From assembly GCA_050247895.1 (NCBI GenBank), contig JBFWTJ010000178.1, positions 1 to 8,182 on the forward strand: DNA of 8,182 bases, given 5' to 3'. A model generated the notes under the pieces. The model saw nothing but the letters and a program-made list of their open reading frames with translations, was not told where the DNA came from and did not search any database. Positions 5,071-8,182 of this stretch are shown here, in pieces. The translations under genes and the position numbers were made by a program. Position 1 is the stretch's first letter. Each line of letters begins with the position of its first letter. This stretch comes from CAVPEW01 sp050247895. Lineage in GTDB: Bacteria > Actinomycetota > Acidimicrobiia > Acidimicrobiales > VFJN01.

Positions 5071-6417
5071 TCACGCGGCACGGGCCGCGCCGCCCAGGGC
5101 CAGCCAGCGGTCGGTCGAGGCGGGAACGCCGTCGAGCCGGCCGACCACCGCACCGGTGGCCAGCACCGCGGCGGGGCTGGTCGTGTCGGCCAGGCCGGTC
5201 ACGTCCAGCGCGTCGACGCCCCCCAGGGCGTCGAGCCAGGCGGCCACGTCCTCGGGCTTGCGGGCGGCCGGGACCGAGCCCCACACCACCGTCGGCTCCA
5301 GCGCGGCCAGGACCCCGGCGGCCCACCCGTCGGTGCCGGGCCCGGGCGGGGCGTCCACCGCCACGAAGGTCACCTGCGTCCGGCGCCGCCAGGCCCGCCG
5401 GTGCTCGTCGGCCTGGGACGGGTCGCGGATCGGCGGTGCGGCCTCCACCGGGCGACGCCGGGCCGACCGGCTGGCCAGGACCACCCGGTCCGGGTCGCAA
5501 CCGGCCTCGCCGGCCAGGCCCCGGGCCAGCGCGACCGCCGCGGCCCGGGCCCCCACCACGGCCACGACCGTGCCCGGCCCGCACGGCAGGGGCGGCGCGG
5601 CGGGCAGGGCGTCGAGCCACCGGCACAGGCCCTCGAGCGGGTCGGCACCGCCCGTGGCCAGCGCCACCGCCGGGAAGCCCAGGGCGACCAGGGCCCCACC
5701 ACGGTCCGGCCCGTCGACGAGGAAGGAGCGGTCGCCGAACGGGCCGGGCGTGGACATCGGAGCGAGGTGTCCGGCCGCGGCACCACGACCGACCGGCACC
5801 TCGGACGCGCCGACGGGACCGGCCACGGCACCACGAGCGACCGGCCCCTCGCGCCCGGCGACAGGACCGGCCACGGCGACCGAGCCGTCCGCGGCCGTCG
5901 GGTCCTCGGATGGCCGCACCTCGGGGACCGCCCGCTCGGCGGACCCGGACGGCCGGGAATCGGGGACGGGCTCGGTGTCGAAGACCAGGCCGGCGGTGCG
6001 GGCCACCTCGGCCAGCACGGCGGCGAAGGGCCGACCCTCGGTCGAGGGCGATCCGGCCGGGGTGGCTGCGGCCGGGGTGGGCATCGCCTGGTCGGCCCGC
6101 TCGCGGGCCGACACGCGGTCCACCAGGTCGAGCAGGCTCAGCGGGCGCACCTCGTCGGGGTCGCCGGCCACGGTCGCCGCCGCGACCGCGCGGCCGTCCT
6201 CAGCGGCCGGGCGCTCGTCGACCGATGCGTCCGCGCCCTCGGGCGAGGCGGGCAGCTCGACGAGGGCCTCGAAGCGCTCCCGGGCGAAGAAGCCGAAGAT
6301 CCCGCCCCGGCGGACCCGGTCCACGCCGACGATCCGGGCCGCCGCGCCGGCCTCGTCGTGGACCCGGGCCAGGAGGGCCTCCACGCTCTTGCCGTCAAAC
6401 CGTTGCGTGCTGGACAA
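5071..6417 (-). CDS. flhF: FlhF-like flagellar protein with a degenerate SRP-type GTPase domain
   Basis: This is a 448-residue protein. Residues 5-55 (RFDGKSVEALLARVHDEAG, then a VDRVRRGGIFGFFARERFE segment) match the N-terminal B domain of FlhF, the SRP-type GTPase that places the flagellum. A low-complexity linker of about 200 residues follows, then an NG-like domain (about 270-448) in which each GTPase motif can be located but is broken. The P-loop, normally GxTGxGKTT, reads GARAAAV (289-295) with no Lys-Thr. The G3 region is DAPPG at Asp355 instead of DTAGR. The G4 TKxD position reads TGLAD (407-411), followed by the usual TTSPAAVL. GTP hydrolysis is therefore unlikely. The start is TTG (6417), overlapping flhA by 23 bases. 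The minus-strand GGGGTGATC (rc of 6422-6430) resembles the 16S-complementary GAGGTGATC, and a later start would cut the conserved B domain. The next gene begins 40 bases downstream. Confidence 0.75.
   Translation of the reverse strand: MSSTQRFDGKSVEALLARVHDEAGAAARIVGVDRVRRGGIFGFFARERFEALVELPASPEGADASVDERPAAEDGRAVAAATVAGDPDEVRPLSLLDLVDRVSARERADQAMPTPAAATPAGSPSTEGRPFAAVLAEVARTAGLVFDTEPVPDSRPSGSAERAVPEVRPSEDPTAADGSVAVAGPVAGREGPVARGAVAGPVGASEVPVGRGAAAGHLAPMSTPGPFGDRSFLVDGPDRGGALVALGFPAVALATGGADPLEGLCRWLDALPAAPPLPCGPGTVVAVVGARAAAVALARGLAGEAGCDPDRVVLASRSARRRPVEAAPPIRDPSQADEHRRAWRRRTQVTFVAVDAPPGPGTDGWAAGVLAALEPTVVWGSVPAARKPEDVAAWLDALGGVDALDVTGLADTTSPAAVLATGAVVGRLDGVPASTDRWLALGGAARAA
5771..5881 (-). 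repeat. 48-bp degenerate tandem repeat in the linker of the FlhF-like gene
   Basis: Units lie at 5771-5818 and 5819-5866, with a partial third from 5867 to about 5881. The two full units differ at 8 of 48 positions by eye. Each encodes a 16-residue block of the type AVAGPVxxxxxPVxRG. The period is a multiple of three, so the frame is kept. It lies in the disordered, alanine/proline/glycine-rich linker between the B domain and the GTPase-like domain. Confidence 0.75.
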
Positions 6418-8182
6418 GGTCGATCACCCCGAGGTCGTCGACGGGGAGCTGGTCGCCCAGCTCGCCGTAGGACAGAACGGCCACGCCCAGGCCGGCCAGG
6501 GCCAGGACGCGGCGCAGGGCCGGGCGGATGGCCGGCCCGCAGACGACGACGGGCGTGATGCCCGCCGCACCGGCGGTCTCCAGGTGGGCGCCGACCTCGG
6601 CCACCAGCCGCTCGAGCACCTCGGCGTCCAGCGCCAGGACCGTGCCCTGCTCGGTCGGTCGCAGCACCTCGCCCAGGCGCTGCTCGAGCAGCGGCTCCAG
6701 GGTCAGCGTGGCCAGGCGGCCGTCGGGCCCGACGTGGCGGGCGGCGATGGCCGGGCCCAGCGCGCCCCGGGCCGCCTCGGTCAGCAGCTCGACGTCCTTG
6801 GTCGTGCGGCCCCGCTCCCCCACCACCTCGAGGATGCGGACGAGGTCCCGGACCGAGACCCCCTCGTCGAGCAGCGACTGGAGGACCCGGTGGACGTCGC
6901 CCAGGGTCACCCCGGCCCCGGTCAGCTCGTCGACCACGACCGGGTCGGTGGCCTTGACCGTGTCGACCAGCGCCTTCACGTCGGTGCGGCCGAGCAGGCG
7001 CCCCGCGCAGCGGCGCACCACCTCGGCCAGGTGCGTGGTCACCACCGACGACCGGTCGACCACCGTGGACCCGGCGTGCGCGGCCTGGGGCGCCTGGGCC
7101 AGGGGCACCCACCAGGCGGCCAGGCCGAAGACCGGGTCGACCGTCTCGGTGCCCGACAGGCCGGGCGGGAGCGGCCCCAGGACCAGCGCCGTGCCCGGCG
7201 GGGCCTGGCCCCGGCCGACCTCCACCCCGTGCACGCGCACCACGTAGGTCGACGGGGGCAGCTCGACGTTGTCACGGGTCCGCACCGGGGGGATGACCAG
7301 GCCGACGTCCATGGCCAGCTTGCGCCGCAGGGCCCGCACCCGGTCGAGCAGGTCGCCGCCCTGGTACGGGTCGACCAGGTCGGTCAGGTCCACGGCCAGC
7401 TCCAACTGGAGCGGGTCGACCCGCATGGCGGCCATGATCGCCTCGGGCCGGTCCGGGTCGGCCGACGGCTCGACCGCCGACGGGGCGGCCGCGGCGTCGG
7501 CGGCGTCGGGCTCGGCCACCCGGGTCGACACGAACCACAGCAGGGCGGCGATGGCCATGAACGGCGGCTTGGGCAGCCCGGGGGCGAGGCCCAGGCAGAC
7601 CAGCGCACCGGCCGCCACCCGCAGGGCCCGGACGTGGCGGCCGAGCTGGACGACCAGGTCGGTCCCCACGTCGGAGTCCGTGGCGGCCCGGGTCACGATG
7701 ATCCCCGACGCCACCGAGATCAGCAGGGCCGGGATCTGGGAGACCAGGCCGTCGCCCACCGACAGGAGGCTGTAGCGCTCGACGGCCTCGCCCAGGCTCA
7801 GGCCCTGCTGGGTCACCCCGATGACGAAGCCGCCGAACAGGTTGATCAGCGTGATGACGATGCCGGCCACGGCGTCGCCCTTGACGAACTTGGAGGCGCC
7901 GTCCATCGCCCCGTAGAAGTCGGCCTCCAGGCCCACCTCCCGGCGCCGGCGCCGGGCCTCGTCCTCGTCGATGAGCCCGGCGTTGAGGTCGGCGTCGATG
8001 GCCATCTGCTTGCCCGGCATGGCGTCGAGGGTGAACCGGGCGCCCACCTCGGCCACCCGTCCGGCGCCGGCGGTGACCACGGCGAACTGGATGACGACCA
8101 GGATCAGGAAGATCACCAGGCCGACCACGATCGACCCGCCGATGACGAAGCGGCCGAAGGCGTCGATGACCTGCCCGGCGTC
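6395..8182 (-). CDS. flhA: Flagellar type III export gate protein FlhA, N-terminus beyond the window
   Basis: FlhA is the large export-gate subunit of the flagellar type III secretion system. Its membrane part energises export with the proton gradient, and its cytoplasmic domain docks chaperone-substrate complexes. In the 595 residues present, the first is a membrane helix (about 16-38). It is followed by the family signature FTLDAMPGKQMAIDADLNAG, then ADFYGAMDGASKFVKGDA, further helices (GIVITLINLFGGFVIGV; QIPALLISVASGIIV) and a last helix pair near PFMAIAALLWFVS. The cytoplasmic domain has LLDRVRALRRKLAMDVGLVIPPVR, GRTDVKALVDTVK and LLDEGVSVRDLVRILEVVGE, all typical FlhA blocks. The frame is open to the right edge and about 90-100 residues are missing there. 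A GTG at 8128 is internal, since homologous sequence continues upstream of it. The stop lies inside the next gene, so the two genes overlap by 23 bases. Confidence 0.96.
   Translation of the reverse strand, partial: DAGQVIDAFGRFVIGGSIVVGLVIFLILVVIQFAVVTAGAGRVAEVGARFTLDAMPGKQMAIDADLNAGLIDEDEARRRRREVGLEADFYGAMDGASKFVKGDAVAGIVITLINLFGGFVIGVTQQGLSLGEAVERYSLLSVGDGLVSQIPALLISVASGIIVTRAATDSDVGTDLVVQLGRHVRALRVAAGALVCLGLAPGLPKPPFMAIAALLWFVSTRVAEPDAADAAAAPSAVEPSADPDRPEAIMAAMRVDPLQLELAVDLTDLVDPYQGGDLLDRVRALRRKLAMDVGLVIPPVRTRDNVELPPSTYVVRVHGVEVGRGQAPPGTALVLGPLPPGLSGTETVDPVFGLAAWWVPLAQAPQAAHAGSTVVDRSSVVTTHLAEVVRRCAGRLLGRTDVKALVDTVKATDPVVVDELTGAGVTLGDVHRVLQSLLDEGVSVRDLVRILEVVGERGRTTKDVELLTEAARGALGPAIAARHVGPDGRLATLTLEPLLEQRLGEVLRPTEQGTVLALDAEVLERLVAEVGAHLETAGAAGITPVVVCGPAIRPALRRVLALAGLGVAVLSYGELGDQLPVDDLGVIDLVQHATV
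6422..6430 (-). promoter_or_regulatory. Ribosome binding site supporting the TTG start of the FlhF-like gene
   Basis: The minus strand reads GGGGTGATC, differing by one base from GAGGTGATC, which is complementary to the 3' end of bacterial 16S rRNA. It ends 4 bases before the TTG at 6417, giving normal spacing when measured from the G run. It lies inside the last codons of flhA (GVIDL), and it is the main reason for accepting a TTG start. Confidence 0.5.

Noticed and set aside
5031..5153. A 41-codon upstream extension of the PilZ gene
   Set aside because: It overlaps the end of the FlhF-like gene in another frame and gives a tryptophan/proline-rich stretch unlike a protein N-terminus.
5726..5745. 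A third GCCGAACGG copy as a promoter
   Set aside because: It lies inside the FlhF-like gene, has no CTCAGG 20 bases upstream and precedes no start codon.
3576..6470. A very long plus-strand open frame of 964 codons, and other long frames opposite bioA, motA, flhF and flhA
   Set aside because: The translations are arginine/proline/glycine-rich low-complexity shadows of the recognised genes, a common effect of high GC content. None contains a recognisable domain.

Overview
The window is high-GC DNA with densely packed genes and the strong G/C third-position bias of an actinomycete-type chromosome. The flagellar proteins resemble those of flagellated Actinomycetota. An Acidimicrobiia-like source is plausible, but no rRNA or other taxonomic marker is present to prove it.

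Layout. (1) Positions 1-877, minus strand: the N-terminal two thirds of bioA, a biotin-pathway aminotransferase, running off the left edge. (2) Positions 902-3383, plus strand: a flagellar unit made of an M15-type zinc peptidase with a glycine-rich linker, then motA and motB, the stator that powers the flagellar motor. The peptidase gene and motA are each preceded by the same motif, TCAG-N15-GCCGAACGG, which has the spacing of a sigma-28 (FliA/WhiG/SigD) flagellar promoter and lies almost on the start codon. (3) Positions 3419-4068, plus strand: a small module that does not fit the flagellar context. It has an AT-richer leader with a perfect 7-bp inverted repeat, an intact HipB-like antitoxin gene, and a 101-codon gene that looks like a HipA toxin with its whole kinase core removed. 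(4) Positions 4114-8182, minus strand: a tightly overlapping operon read right to left, comprising flhA (5' end outside the window), an FlhF-like gene whose GTPase motifs have all decayed, a PilZ c-di-GMP receptor, and an 86-residue two-helix membrane protein.

How the genes fit together. FlhA is the export gate of the flagellar type III secretion system. The FlhF-like protein probably acts in placement or assembly of the basal body without GTP hydrolysis. The PilZ protein is a candidate c-di-GMP brake and lies close to its probable target, the MotAB stator. The M15 peptidase has no signal peptide and could open peptidoglycan for the rod after export by the flagellar apparatus. The two flagellar transcription units converge, and the damaged hipBA module lies between them. 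Nothing in the window looks like an RNA gene, CRISPR array, insertion sequence or clear rho-independent terminator. The longest gene-free gap is under 100 bases.
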